Assembly: GCA_020847045.1 (NCBI GenBank)
Contig: JADLCT010000020.1
Span: forward strand, 18,655-82,654
Source: Bryobacterales bacterium
Lineage (GTDB): Bacteria > Acidobacteriota > Terriglobia > Bryobacterales > Bryobacteraceae
DNA length: 64,000 nt
Direction: 5' to 3'
The translations under genes were made by a program, and so were the position numbers. The number at the start of each line of letters is the position of its first letter. The stretch's first letter is position 1. Under the pieces are notes generated by a model, which made no database searches, was not told the origin of the DNA, and was given only the letters and a program-made list of their open reading frames with translations. Of this stretch, positions 8,281 through 17,178 are shown piece by piece.

Positions 8281-9738
8281 ATGCAAAAGGAAAGTTGCGA
8301 TATCGGCCTGATCGGGCTGGCCGTGATGGGCCAGAACCTGGTTCTGAACATGAACGACCACGGCTATAAGGTGGCGGTGTTCAACCGGACAGTCTCCAAG
8401 GTGGACGACTTTATTCAGAACGAGGCCAAGGGGACGAAGGTTGAGGGCGCTCATTCGATCCCGGAGCTGATCCAGCTTCTGAAACGGCCGCGCCGCGTCA
8501 TGCTGATGGTGAAGGCCGGCAGCGTGGTGGATGACAACATCGAGCAGCTTCTGCCGCATCTCGAACCGGGCGACATCATCATCGACGGCGGCAACTCGCT
8601 TTACACCGATTCCAACCGCCGCACGCAGGAACTGGCCAAGAAGGGCATCCTCTTCATCGGCACAGGCGTTTCCGGCGGCGAGGAGGGCGCGCGCAATGGC
8701 CCCTCGATCATGCCGGGTGGAAATCCGGCGGCCTGGCCCCATGTGAAGGAGATTTTCCAGGCGATCGCCGCCAAGGTGGACGATGGTACGCCCTGCTGCG
8801 ACTGGGTGGGCGAGGATGGCGCCGGGCACTACGTGAAAATGGTGCATAACGGCATCGAGTACGGCGACATGCAGCTGATCTGCGAGGCCTACCACCTGAT
8901 GAAGGATGCCCTGGGACTGTCCGCCGCCGAGCTGCACGAGGTGTTCGGCGAATGGAACAAGGGCGAACTGGACAGCTACCTGATCGAGATCACCACGGAC
9001 ATTTTCGCGAAGCTGGATGAGGACGGCCAGCCGGTGGTGGACAAGATCCTGGACACGGCCGGCCAGAAGGGCACGGGCAAGTGGACCGGCATCTCGTCGC
9101 TGGAGCTGGGCGTTCCGGTGACGCTGATTGGCGAGGCCGTCTATGCCCGCTGCCTCTCGGCCATGAAAGACGAACGCGTGGTGGCGTCGAAGGTGCTGAG
9201 CGGGCCGGCGAAGCAGGCCGCAGGAGACCGCAAGGCCTTCATCGAGGATGTGCGCCGGGCGCTGTATTGCTCCAAGATCATCTCCTACGCGCAGGGCTAC
9301 ATGCTGCTGCGCGAAGCGGCCAAGGAGATGAAGTGGAATCTCAACTTCGGGGGCATCGCCCTCATGTGGCGCGGCGGATGCATTATTCGCAGCCGCTTCC
9401 TGGGCAAGATCAAGGAAGCCTTCGACAAGAATCCGCAGCTGACCAACCTGCTGCTGGACGGCTTCTTCGCCGGGACTCTGCTGAAGTATCAGGACTCGTG
9501 GCGAAGCGCCATCGTGAAGGCCATCGAAGCCGGCGTGCCAACGCCCGCCTTCACCACGGCCCTTTCGTTCTTCGACGGCTACCGCACGGAGCGCCTGCCG
9601 GCGAACCTGCTGCAAGCCCAGCGCGACTACTTCGGCGCGCACACCTACGAGCGCCTGGACAAGCCGCGGGGCCAGTTCTTCCACACGAACTGGACCGGCC
9701 GCGGCGGCCGCGTCGCCTCGGGCACCTACAACGTGTAG
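8281..9738 (+). CDS. gnd: 6-phosphogluconate dehydrogenase, decarboxylating
   Basis: 485 residues, the normal length of the long-chain enzyme. It oxidises 6-phosphogluconate to ribulose 5-phosphate with NADP in the pentose phosphate pathway. Visible are the Rossmann motif GLAVMGQNLVLNMNDHGY, the substrate-binding GTGVSGGEEGARNGPSIMPG, the catalytic KMVHNGIEYGDMQ and the C-terminal FHTNWTGRGG. I start it at ATG 8281 because AGGAGA lies six bases upstream and the protein begins cleanly with MQKESCDIGLIG. The track start at 8209 adds 24 unsupported residues. The next gene, 30 bp downstream, encodes a sugar kinase, so a shared sugar-acid pathway is likely. Confidence 0.97.
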   Translation: MQKESCDIGLIGLAVMGQNLVLNMNDHGYKVAVFNRTVSKVDDFIQNEAKGTKVEGAHSIPELIQLLKRPRRVMLMVKAGSVVDDNIEQLLPHLEPGDIIIDGGNSLYTDSNRRTQELAKKGILFIGTGVSGGEEGARNGPSIMPGGNPAAWPHVKEIFQAIAAKVDDGTPCCDWVGEDGAGHYVKMVHNGIEYGDMQLICEAYHLMKDALGLSAAELHEVFGEWNKGELDSYLIEITTDIFAKLDEDGQPVVDKILDTAGQKGTGKWTGISSLELGVPVTLIGEAVYARCLSAMKDERVVASKVLSGPAKQAAGDRKAFIEDVRRALYCSKIISYAQGYMLLREAAKEMKWNLNFGGIALMWRGGCIIRSRFLGKIKEAFDKNPQLTNLLLDGFFAGTLLKYQDSWRSAIVKAIEAGVPTPAFTTALSFFDGYRTERLPANLLQAQRDYFGAHTYERLDKPRGQFFHTNWTGRGGRVASGTYNV

Positions 9739-9768
9739 TTGCGCCGCACCTGATTGGGAGACCATGAC

Positions 9769-10851
9769 ATGAGCTATGGACTGAACATCCGCAAGGAGGC
9801 CGCCCTGGATTTCGCGGCCGTCGGCGCCCTCATCCACCGGTTGGATCCGGGCATCATCCCCTTCCGCAAGGCGTCGCACTGCGACATCCACGTCTCGGGC
9901 GGCGAGTTCAACGTCGCCGCCAACCTGGCCGACTGCTTCGGCATGAAGACGGGCGTGGTTTCGGCGATGGTCGATTATCCGATCGGCGATCTGATTGCCG
10001 AACGCGTGCGGGCGATGGGCGTGCACGGCTTTTACAAGCATTTCAAACACAACGGAGTGAACGGCCCGAACATGGCCACCGTGTACTCGGACCGGGGGCA
10101 GGGCGTGCGCGCTCCCGTGGTGTTCTACAACCGCTCGAACGAGGCCGCGGCGGCGCTCAAGCCCGGCGACTTCGACTGGGCGTCGATGTTCGCGGGCGGC
10201 GTGCGCTGGTTCCACTCCGGCGGCATCTTCGCGGCGCTTTCGGAAACGACCTCCGAGGTCATCATCGAAGGCATGAAAGCCGCCAAAGCGGCGGGCGCCA
10301 TCGTGAGCTTCGATCTGAACTTCCGCGCCAAGCTGTGGAACATCTGGGGCGGCGAGCAGAAGGCCGTCGAGGTGATCGCGCGGATTGTCGACAACGTCGA
10401 TGTTCTCGTCGGCAACGAGGAGGATTTGCAGAAAGGCCTCGGCATTCCGGGCCCGGAGATGGCGGCGAAGTCGAAGCTCGACCCGAGCACCTTCTTCGGC
10501 ATGATCGGCCAGGTGGTGAAGAAGCATCCCAAGGTGAAGATCGTGGCGACAACGCTGCGCGAAGTGCACTCGACCAACAGGCACTCCTGGAGCGCCGTGG
10601 CCTGGGTGGACGGCAAGACCTATCAGGCGCCGACGGCCGAGTTGGATGTGTTGGACCGTGTCGGTGGCGGCGACGGCTACGCGGCGGGCTTCATTTACGG
10701 CATCCTCACCGGCCGCGAACCGCAAGAGGCCGTGAACCTGGGCTGGGCGCACGGCGCCCTGCTGACCACCTTCCCCGGCGACACGACGATGGCCACCGTG
10801 GACCAGGTGGAGGCGTTCGCCAAGGGCGGGTCGGCGCGCATTCAGCGCTAG
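9769..10851 (+). CDS. PfkB-family carbohydrate kinase (2-keto-3-deoxygluconate kinase-like)
   Basis: 360 residues. An N-terminal substrate-binding motif (HVSGGEFNVAANLADCFG) and the C-terminal PfkB signature DRVGGGDGYAAGFIYG with the catalytic Asp are both present. KdgK-type kinases phosphorylate 2-keto-3-deoxygluconate with ATP. The usual GAGD motif is GGGD here. GGGAG lies about 8 bases before ATG 9769, so that start is preferred to TTG 9754. Position directly after gnd supports a role in gluconate/KDG use. The precise sugar is inferred. Confidence 0.85.
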   Translation: MSYGLNIRKEAALDFAAVGALIHRLDPGIIPFRKASHCDIHVSGGEFNVAANLADCFGMKTGVVSAMVDYPIGDLIAERVRAMGVHGFYKHFKHNGVNGPNMATVYSDRGQGVRAPVVFYNRSNEAAAALKPGDFDWASMFAGGVRWFHSGGIFAALSETTSEVIIEGMKAAKAAGAIVSFDLNFRAKLWNIWGGEQKAVEVIARIVDNVDVLVGNEEDLQKGLGIPGPEMAAKSKLDPSTFFGMIGQVVKKHPKVKIVATTLREVHSTNRHSWSAVAWVDGKTYQAPTAELDVLDRVGGGDGYAAGFIYGILTGREPQEAVNLGWAHGALLTTFPGDTTMATVDQVEAFAKGGSARIQR

Positions 10852-10895
10852 CGCGAAACTTCACGAAACGCGGGGAAGGGGGTGGACCGCGCGGC

Positions 10896-11909
10896 TCAAC
10901 CCTTTCCCGTGCGATGCGCCACGGCGATGGCGTCCCGCAGGCGGTCCCAGCTGAGGGCGGCATCCACGGTGCAGTCGGCGCCAAGAATGAACTGGCCCGG
11001 CGCGCTGTGGATGGCCCGCTTTACCTCGGCCTCCACCTGCGCGCTGGTTCCTTTGGCCAGGATACCGTGACGGTCCAGTCCGCCCATGCACGGTCTCCCG
11101 AAATGGCTGTTGATCTGCTGCCAGCTCAGTTGCCGAGTGGTGAGCTTGGGATTGCAGTTGACGGCATGGCCGGGGTAGTCGCGCACGGCATCGTAGTCCG
11201 CGTAGGGCGCGTTGTAATCGCACACGTGCAGAATGTTGAACGCGCAGGAGCGCTGCGCCTCGCGCATGGCAACGAGATCGGCCGGCTTCACATACTTCGT
11301 GAACAGATCCCGGTTGGCGAGCAGACCCGCCTCCGAACCTTGCGTGGACATATAGAAGCCGTCGACGCCCGCCTGAATGCAGGCCTTCACGAAGATCATC
11401 TGGCTTTCGGTGAGGACATCGAGCCCCTTTTTCACGGCGTCCGGATTCTCGGCCAGATGCTGCCGGAGCACGGGCGGCGTGGCGCACTGGCCGGCCGACA
11501 TATAGGGTGAGTAGAGCGTCATCAGTATGAGCGCATCCTTCTTGGCGCCGCGCACCAGGTCGCGCACGGTTACCAGAAGGGGCTCGTAAAACCCGATCTT
11601 GCGCAGCGTGAGTTTCGACCAGTCGGAAGGCTTCGCAAGAAAGGTTTGACGTTCGTACGCCTGCTCGAACTGGATCTTCACGAAGTCCATGTCCGTATGC
11701 CGGAAGAACTCCATGTGCCGCCGGGCGGCGGCGGAGCCGTTCTTGTAACCGGAGCCGAAATGGAGGAAAAAGGCGGCTGGGGTGTAGTGCGGGTCGGTGG
11801 CGCCGGCCAGCCACTGCATCATCCGCTCCCGCTTGTTGCGCGGCGCGGCGCTGGCTGCCAAAGAGGAAGCGGCAAAGGCCGCCGAGCGGAGGAAAAGTCG
11901 TCGTTTCAT
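10896..11909 (-). CDS. Exported uroporphyrinogen-decarboxylase-like (UroD/MtaA fold) protein
   Basis: 337 residues. The start MKRRLFLRSAAFAASSLA gives a twin-arginine-like signal peptide, and GGAAGGA precedes the ATG. The long track ORF from 12230 adds non-conserved sequence. The body reads as a UroD-type TIM barrel, with HTDMDFVKIQFE, a long central section, HVCDYNAPYADYDAV and a C-terminal LGADCTVDAALSWDRLRDAI. Members of this superfamily that are not in heme synthesis often act as methyl- or sugar-related enzymes of unknown substrate. Heme synthesis is unlikely given the export signal. Confidence 0.72.
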   Translation of the reverse strand: MKRRLFLRSAAFAASSLAASAAPRNKRERMMQWLAGATDPHYTPAAFFLHFGSGYKNGSAAARRHMEFFRHTDMDFVKIQFEQAYERQTFLAKPSDWSKLTLRKIGFYEPLLVTVRDLVRGAKKDALILMTLYSPYMSAGQCATPPVLRQHLAENPDAVKKGLDVLTESQMIFVKACIQAGVDGFYMSTQGSEAGLLANRDLFTKYVKPADLVAMREAQRSCAFNILHVCDYNAPYADYDAVRDYPGHAVNCNPKLTTRQLSWQQINSHFGRPCMGGLDRHGILAKGTSAQVEAEVKRAIHSAPGQFILGADCTVDAALSWDRLRDAIAVAHRTGKG

Positions 11910-12013
11910 GGCAGATCCTTCCACCGCCGCAATGGCGTGCAGGGCCGGTTGCGCAGCGGCAAGACAATCATACCGGAGGCCGCGCCACGGCGTGACGTAC
12001 ACTGCAAGGGTAA

Positions 12014-12940
12014 ATGAATCAACCGCGTTTTCCGCAGGGCATTCTGGTGAGTTGCGAGATTCCATGGGACGGCCGTGAAGAGCTGATCGAGGATCTCTTT
12101 CGAGACGAGGTGCGCCGGGCCATCCGCCACGGCTTCCGTCACCTCTATGTGTTTGGCACCGCCGGCGAGGGGCACGCCGTCGATACCCGGCGCTTCCGCC
12201 AGGTTGTGCAGGTGTTCGCTGAGGAGACACGGGACCCCGCGCTTACGCCGCAGGTTGGCGTGATTGCGCTTTCCACCGCCCAGTTTCACGAGCGCCTGCG
12301 AATTGCCTACGACGCGGGATTTCGCATGTTCCAGATCTCACTGCCCAGTTGGGGCGCGTTGACCGATCAGGAGGTCCTGACCTTCTTTCGCGACGTCTGC
12401 GGCGCATTTCCGGACGCGCGGTTTCTGCACTACAACCTGGCGCGGAGCAAGCGCGTCCTTACCGCCGGTGACTACCGCCGGCTGATCGATGAGATTCCGA
12501 ATCTCGTCGCCACCAAGAACACCGGGCTTACGCCGCGCGGGATCACCGAGATGCTGCGCAAGGCCGGCGCTTTGCAACACTTCGGCGCCGAGGACCAGTT
12601 CGCCACCGGCTGCCTTACGGGCGAGTGCTCGCTGCTGAGTTCATCCGGCAAAGCGTTCCCGGCAAAAGCACGGCGCTTTTTTGAGCTGGGCGTAACAAAG
12701 CAGTTCGGCGAGTTGTTTCCCATGCTGGCCGAATACCACAGGGTGATCGACGAGATCCTGCTGGAGCCCGCGGCGGGGTTGCAACTGATGGACGGCGCCT
12801 ACGATAAGGCGATGGTGCGGCTGGCCACTCCGGAATTTCCGCTGCGCCTGCTTTCGCCCTACTCGGCCATGCCGGACGAGGTGTTTGAAACCTGCCGCAA
12901 GACGCTGCACGAGCGATACCGTGACTGGCTGCGCTCTTGA
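12014..12940 (+). CDS. Dihydrodipicolinate synthase (DapA/NAL) family aldolase
   Basis: 308 residues, a class I aldolase barrel. The GTAGEG motif at 49-54, Tyr140 in FLHYN and the Schiff-base Lys168 in LVATKNTG are all in place. The family cleaves or forms pyruvate-linked C-C bonds. The N-terminal part (PQGILVSCEIPWDGREEL) departs from the usual PALVTPF opening, so lysine biosynthesis is less likely than a sugar-acid aldolase role. AAGGG lies just before the ATG, and a TACACT hexamer is 10 nt upstream. It is divergent from the UroD-like gene. Confidence 0.82.
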   Translation: MNQPRFPQGILVSCEIPWDGREELIEDLFRDEVRRAIRHGFRHLYVFGTAGEGHAVDTRRFRQVVQVFAEETRDPALTPQVGVIALSTAQFHERLRIAYDAGFRMFQISLPSWGALTDQEVLTFFRDVCGAFPDARFLHYNLARSKRVLTAGDYRRLIDEIPNLVATKNTGLTPRGITEMLRKAGALQHFGAEDQFATGCLTGECSLLSSSGKAFPAKARRFFELGVTKQFGELFPMLAEYHRVIDEILLEPAAGLQLMDGAYDKAMVRLATPEFPLRLLSPYSAMPDEVFETCRKTLHERYRDWLRS

Positions 12941-12964
12941 GATTTTCGAAGGACTGACTGAATA

Positions 12965-13041
<77 letters not shown>

Positions 13042-13216
13042 GCACTGGGTGGTGGCGCACCTTGCGGAGCAAAGCGCGCTTTTTCCAACATAGCACGGTG
13101 CGGCCGCCGGGCGCTACACTTGCAGACGATTCTGGAGAGGCCGGCGGACCCGGGCCGAAATGTTGACGCATTCCGGCCCGGAACCGAGCAGCTTTTACAG
13201 GTAGAGCGGGAGGGGT

Positions 13217-15358
13217 ATGCGGCTCGTCTTCTTTCTTCTCAGCGCCATGTTGCTCGAGGCGCTTCCTCTGCGGCAGGAATCAGGCACGTTCCTCGGAGGA
13301 ACGGCGGCGGACCTGGCCCAACATGTGCGCGCCGACTCCGAAGGCAACGTGATCGTGGCGGGCATCACCTCGGGCGGCGGGGCGCCGGTGACCAACTCGA
13401 CGCCGGTTGGCCCGGCTCGCATCGACCGCCTGTATGTGGCGAAGTTTTCACCGCAGGGGACGCTGCTGTGGTCGAATTACTACGGCGGCAACAACCGCGA
13501 GTTCCTGCACAACCTAGCCGTGGATGCCGAGGGCAATATCTACTTGGCTGGGCGTACGATGTCCACCGACTGGCCTTCGCCGTCGGACACCGGGCAAGGT
13601 CTGCTGCTGGCGCTGCGTAAAGACGGCACGGTGAAGTGGGCCAAGGGCTTCAGCGAGGTGGATCGCATCTGGGCCGTGGCGGTGTCGCCGGGCGGCGTCA
13701 TCTATGCCGCGGGGCAGTGCATCACCTTCCGGGAGCCTGTGAATGGCATGCAGGCCAGCTACGGGGGCGGCGAATACGACGCCTTCTTCTTCACCATCAC
13801 ACAGGCCGGCGCCATCACCTCACGATCCTATTACGGCGGCAATGGCAACGACGAGATCTGGGACATCAGCGTCGAGCCCGGCGGCAATCTCAGCGTGGCC
13901 GGCGTCAGCAGTTCCACCAATCTGCCCGCGGCCGCCGCCAACGGCGGCTCGGTGAACCTGTCGCCCGGACGCATGTTCTACGCGAGCATCAACCTGCCTG
14001 GGCGCGCCGTCGCGTTTTTGCGCTCGATTCCCGCGCTGACCGGACGGCCTTACCGCGTGGCCGCTGGAAAAACGGGCGTCTGGGTGGCTGGCTTTGCCGG
14101 GCCCAATCTGGCCATCACCGGAAATGCCTGGCAGAGCACGCTCACCAACACGGAGGACCATTTCCTGGTCCGGATCAACTACGCCGGCGGCGTCATTGGA
14201 TACGCCACCTATCTGCATCCCGTACAAGTTGGCTACGGTCCGGGGCTTTCGATCGACGAAAATGATCGCGCCTTTGTCACGGGGCACCTGCAAGGTCCTC
14301 CGCAGGCGAATCCCTGGCGCGTGACCGCCGACGCGCTGCAACCGGTTCACGGCGGGGCCACGGGCGACGCCTATCTCTTCGTGGTGAACCCAAGCGGGAC
14401 AGTGGACCATGCGACCTTCCTGGGAGGGCCGGGGTTGGAGCGCGGCAACGATGTGGCTTCGCTGGGCGGCGGAAAGTTCGCCTGGCTGGCCACGGCCTAC
14501 GCCGACGGGCTGCCCGTGACGAGTTCCGCGGCGCAGCCGCAGACGCGCGGGCAGGGTGATTTCTGGCTGGGCATCTTTCAGTTGGGCACTCCACCCACGC
14601 CACCGCCCACGCCCCCGCCTACACCACCCACGCCCCAGCCCACGCTCAGTCTGAGCGGAATCCTGAACGCGGCCAGTTATGCCGCGGGCGCGGTGGCGCC
14701 AGGCGAGATCATCACGGTGTATGTGCAAAACGCCGGACCGCCGGTGCTGGCCGGAGCCCAAGTAACGCCGCAAGGCCGCTTTGCCACCATACTCGGCGGC
14801 ACACGCGTGTTATTCGATGGCGTGGCCGCGCCCATGGTGTATGCGCAGAGCGGCCAGGTGTCGGCTATCGTGCCGTATGGTGTGTCGGGACGGAGCACAA
14901 CGGCGGTCCAGGTGGAGTACAAGGACACAAAGTCGAACACGGTGAATGTTCCCGTGGCGGCAGCCGCGCCCGCGCTGTTCACTCTGGATGGCAGACAGGC
15001 GGTAGCCTTGCTCGTCTCCGGGGCGGTGAACGGCCCGGCGGCGCCGGTGGAACGCGGAGGCATCCTCGTCCTCTATGCGACGGGTGAGGGAGACGCCACA
15101 CCGCGGCCGGCCGACGGCGCGGTGGCCAACTACAACACGCTCGCCGAATATCCCCGCCCGAATCAGGAGGTGAAGGTGTTTGCCGGCGGGAAACAGGCCG
15201 CCGTCCAGTACGCCGGGGCGGCCCCGGGGCTAGTGGCGGGTGTCATGCAAGTGAATGTCCAGTTGGACGCCGCGACGCCGGCCGGTGATGCCGTGCCAAT
15301 CACGCTCCAGGTGGGCGGAGCGATGTCGCCTTCCGGCGTCACCGTGGCGGTGCGGTAA
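13217..15358 (+). CDS. Secreted SBBP-repeat beta-propeller protein with Solibacter-type C-terminal domain (TIGR03437-like)
   Basis: 713 residues with a signal peptide (MRLVFFLLSAMLLEALP) and a strong GGAGG just upstream of the ATG. Residues ~20-450 contain repeated propeller blades with the SBBP pattern (GNVIVAG, GNIYLAGRT, GNLSVAGVSSSTNLP; YYGGN/FLGG strands). A PTPPPTPPPTPP linker around 460-475 is followed by ~230 residues (GILNAASYAAGAVAPGEIIT ... LYATGEGDATPRPADG). That region matches the C-terminal domain seen in large numbers in Solibacter. It is probably secreted and surface-associated. The role is unknown. It is the best taxonomic marker in the window. Confidence 0.88.
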   Translation: MRLVFFLLSAMLLEALPLRQESGTFLGGTAADLAQHVRADSEGNVIVAGITSGGGAPVTNSTPVGPARIDRLYVAKFSPQGTLLWSNYYGGNNREFLHNLAVDAEGNIYLAGRTMSTDWPSPSDTGQGLLLALRKDGTVKWAKGFSEVDRIWAVAVSPGGVIYAAGQCITFREPVNGMQASYGGGEYDAFFFTITQAGAITSRSYYGGNGNDEIWDISVEPGGNLSVAGVSSSTNLPAAAANGGSVNLSPGRMFYASINLPGRAVAFLRSIPALTGRPYRVAAGKTGVWVAGFAGPNLAITGNAWQSTLTNTEDHFLVRINYAGGVIGYATYLHPVQVGYGPGLSIDENDRAFVTGHLQGPPQANPWRVTADALQPVHGGATGDAYLFVVNPSGTVDHATFLGGPGLERGNDVASLGGGKFAWLATAYADGLPVTSSAAQPQTRGQGDFWLGIFQLGTPPTPPPTPPPTPPTPQPTLSLSGILNAASYAAGAVAPGEIITVYVQNAGPPVLAGAQVTPQGRFATILGGTRVLFDGVAAPMVYAQSGQVSAIVPYGVSGRSTTAVQVEYKDTKSNTVNVPVAAAAPALFTLDGRQAVALLVSGAVNGPAAPVERGGILVLYATGEGDATPRPADGAVANYNTLAEYPRPNQEVKVFAGGKQAAVQYAGAAPGLVAGVMQVNVQLDAATPAGDAVPITLQVGGAMSPSGVTVAVR

Positions 15359-15367
15359 GGCGGGGTA

Positions 15368-15373
15368 TACACT
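15368..15373 (+). promoter_or_regulatory. -10-like hexamer TACACT for the SMP-30 gene
   Basis: TACACT lies 8 nt before ATG 15382. No ribosome-binding site is present, only the short pyrimidine-rich CTTCTCTT between them. Confidence 0.45.
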
Positions 15374-15381
15374 CTTCTCTT

Positions 15382-16380
15382 ATGCGCAAACTCGTCCTTG
15401 CCGCGGCTCTATCCGTGGCTATTTTTGCCCAGGATACGACGAACTTTCCCGTGCTGGGCAAGGTGGTGCGGCTCGATCCGAAATTGGATGAGCTGCTGGC
15501 TCCGGATGCCCGGCTGGAGGTGATCTCCTGCTGTTTCGACTGGTCCGAAGGACCCACCTGGGACCGCAAAGGTGGCTTCCTCCTGTTCTCCGACATCCCG
15601 CGCAACTCGGTGATGAAGTGGAAAGAGGGTGAGGGCATCAGCCTCTTCCTGAAGCCTTCCGGCTACACCGGCGCCGTACCGTATGGCAAGGAGCCCGGCT
15701 CCAACGGGTTGCTCATGGACCCTGAAGGCCGCCTCCTATCGGCCGAGCACGGCGACCGGCGCATTTCGATCCTCTATCCCGACGGCGGCAAGAGAACTCT
15801 TGCCGACAACTATCAAGGCAAGCGGCTGAACTCACCCAACGACCTGACGCGCCACTCCTCCGGCGCCATCTACTTTACCGACCCGCCCTACGGACTGCCC
15901 AACAACGTGAATGACCCGCGCAAGGAGTTGGACTTTCAGGGTGTCTTCCGCGTCACGCCCGGCGGGGCGGTGACGCTGCTCACCCGGGAGATGACGCGCC
16001 CGAACGGCATGGCCTTCTCGCCCGATGAAAAGACGCTGTATGTGGCTCAGTCCGATCCTGAAAAAGCGATCTGGATGGCCTTCCCCGTGAAAGACGATGG
16101 CACGCTCGGCCAGGGGAAGGTGCTCGCCGAGGTTACCGCCATGGTGGGCAAGATGAAGGGCCTGCCCGATGGGCTAAAGGTGGACCGCGCAGGGAATATC
16201 TGGGCCACCGCGCCCGGCGGCATTCACATCATCAGCCCCGAAGGCAGGACGCTAGGCCGCATCGAAACCGGAGAGGCTACCGCCAACTGCGCCTGGGGCG
16301 ACGATGGCTCCACACTGTACATCACCACCGACATGTACCTGACGCGGATCAGGACTCGGACGAAGGGCGCTGGCTGGTAG
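15382..16380 (+). CDS. Secreted SMP-30/gluconolactonase-family lactonase
   Basis: 332 residues with a signal peptide (MRKLVLAAALSVAIFAQ). The SMP-30 six-bladed propeller signatures are clear: CCFDWSEGPTWDRKG with the metal-binding Glu, GSNGLLMDPEGRLLSAEHG, LNSPNDLTRHSSGAIYFTDP and RPNGMAFSPDEKTLYVA. The family hydrolyses sugar lactones such as gluconolactone. Export points to a periplasmic substrate. The last 32 bp overlap the convergent PGPGW gene. Confidence 0.88.
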   Translation: MRKLVLAAALSVAIFAQDTTNFPVLGKVVRLDPKLDELLAPDARLEVISCCFDWSEGPTWDRKGGFLLFSDIPRNSVMKWKEGEGISLFLKPSGYTGAVPYGKEPGSNGLLMDPEGRLLSAEHGDRRISILYPDGGKRTLADNYQGKRLNSPNDLTRHSSGAIYFTDPPYGLPNNVNDPRKELDFQGVFRVTPGGAVTLLTREMTRPNGMAFSPDEKTLYVAQSDPEKAIWMAFPVKDDGTLGQGKVLAEVTAMVGKMKGLPDGLKVDRAGNIWATAPGGIHIISPEGRTLGRIETGEATANCAWGDDGSTLYITTDMYLTRIRTRTKGAGW

Positions 16381-16594
16381 CCGGCCCGCTGGACTCCTTG
16401 CCGCCCATTACGCCAGACTTCTCGGCCTTCTCCTTGGCCCAGATGAGCAGCCGCTTAACCGGCGGAATGTAGTCGCCCAGAATGACCAGTCCTGGAATCA
16501 GGAACACCCAGCCCGGCATGATGGGCAGAAGCAGCCCGGCGATCCCCAGAAGGACCAGACCAACGCCGAGTGCCATTCGAAGCGCGTGACGCAT
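16349..16594 (-). CDS. Small PGPGW-type transmembrane protein
   Basis: 81 residues. Two hydrophobic segments (MALGVGLVLLGIAGLLLP and VFLIPGLVILGDY) flank IMPGWVFLIPG, the PGPGW-family signature. A charged, Ser-rich tail follows (WAKEKAEKSG ... SQRPSSES). It is an inner-membrane protein of unknown function. The tail overlaps the 3' end of the convergent lactonase gene by 32 bp. Confidence 0.75.
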   Translation of the reverse strand: MRHALRMALGVGLVLLGIAGLLLPIMPGWVFLIPGLVILGDYIPPVKRLLIWAKEKAEKSGVMGGKESSGPATSQRPSSES

Positions 16595-17142
16595 AAGGGA
16601 AAAGTGGGGGAACCCTCCACCTCCATTATCCTCTGACTCCCGCCGCGCGCTGACCGTTTCCGAATCCAGTGGCGATTCGGAGACTCACGCCGTCTGTCAC
16701 CAGCGCGCGCCGTCGCTTTCCTATGCAAGATTCTTATAATCCGGCTGGCATTCGCAGAGGATGCCGAGCCATTCCCGATCGACGCACCGCTGACGCGCCG
16801 CACGGCTTTTTGCCCGGCAGCGATGACCACCGTCCAGCAAAAATAATGATTCAAAAGCGGTTATAGGCTAGGCTTTCAAATGGCACTCGTTGGCTTTCGA
16901 TCCTCGTGCACCACGAACCGCTGGAGAGAACAGGGAAAAAGTTAAAATATACGCAATATATTCGTACAATATTCGAAATTTCTTTGTCTACCCATAGGCT
17001 TACAGCTCCCGGAGCAGCCGCTTCCACTCTCTCACAGTTGTAAACGACAAAGCCCTTAGCATTGTGTTTACAAGCGAATACGAGCAGGCTCGATAGGACT
17101 GTAGTACTAGAACCTTGGTTCCGAAGGCATTCGGTCAAACTA
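16595..17142. other. Long AT-richer intergenic region
   Basis: About 550 bp with no supportable gene. The part at ~16930-17000 is clearly AT-rich (for example AAAATATACGCAATATATTC) against GC-rich surroundings. A TATAAT lies near 16737 with no good -35. A perfect inverted repeat TTGTAAAC ... GTTTACAA occupies 17038-17045 and 17066-17073. The 117-aa minus-strand ORF here has no recognisable domain and unlikely composition. Possible contents are regulatory sites for the PilZ gene or a small RNA. Confidence 0.5.
17038..17073. promoter_or_regulatory. Inverted repeat TTGTAAAC-20-GTTTACAA upstream of the PilZ gene
   Basis: Perfect 8-bp arms separated by 20 bp, lying 70-105 bp before the PilZ promoter. 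It could be an operator half-site pair or an RNA stem. No U-tract follows, so it is not a terminator. Confidence 0.3.
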
Positions 17143-17171
17143 TTGACCCGTCCGGGTGAAACCCTTAGATT
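17143..17171 (+). promoter_or_regulatory. Sigma-70 promoter of the PilZ gene (leaderless)
   Basis: TTGACC (17143-17148), exactly 17 bp, then TAGATT (17166-17171). The ATG follows 7 nt after the -10, so the transcript should begin at or beside the start codon. This is the clearest complete promoter in the window. Confidence 0.65.
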
Positions 17172-17178
17172 TAGGTTA

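Noticed and set aside
7771-10752. 993-aa minus-strand ORF
   Set aside because: Only the last 121 codons (to 8136) form a real gene; the rest is the antisense of gnd and the kinase gene and reads as His/Ala/Gly/Arg-rich shadow sequence.
14588-14640. Possible CRISPR-like short repeats (CCCACGCCACCG)
   Set aside because: This is the Pro-Thr linker coding repeat within the SBBP protein; no spacers or cas genes are present.
16737-16742. TATAAT in the gap as a promoter for a small RNA
   Set aside because: No -35 at 16-18 bp and no terminator downstream; too weak to call.
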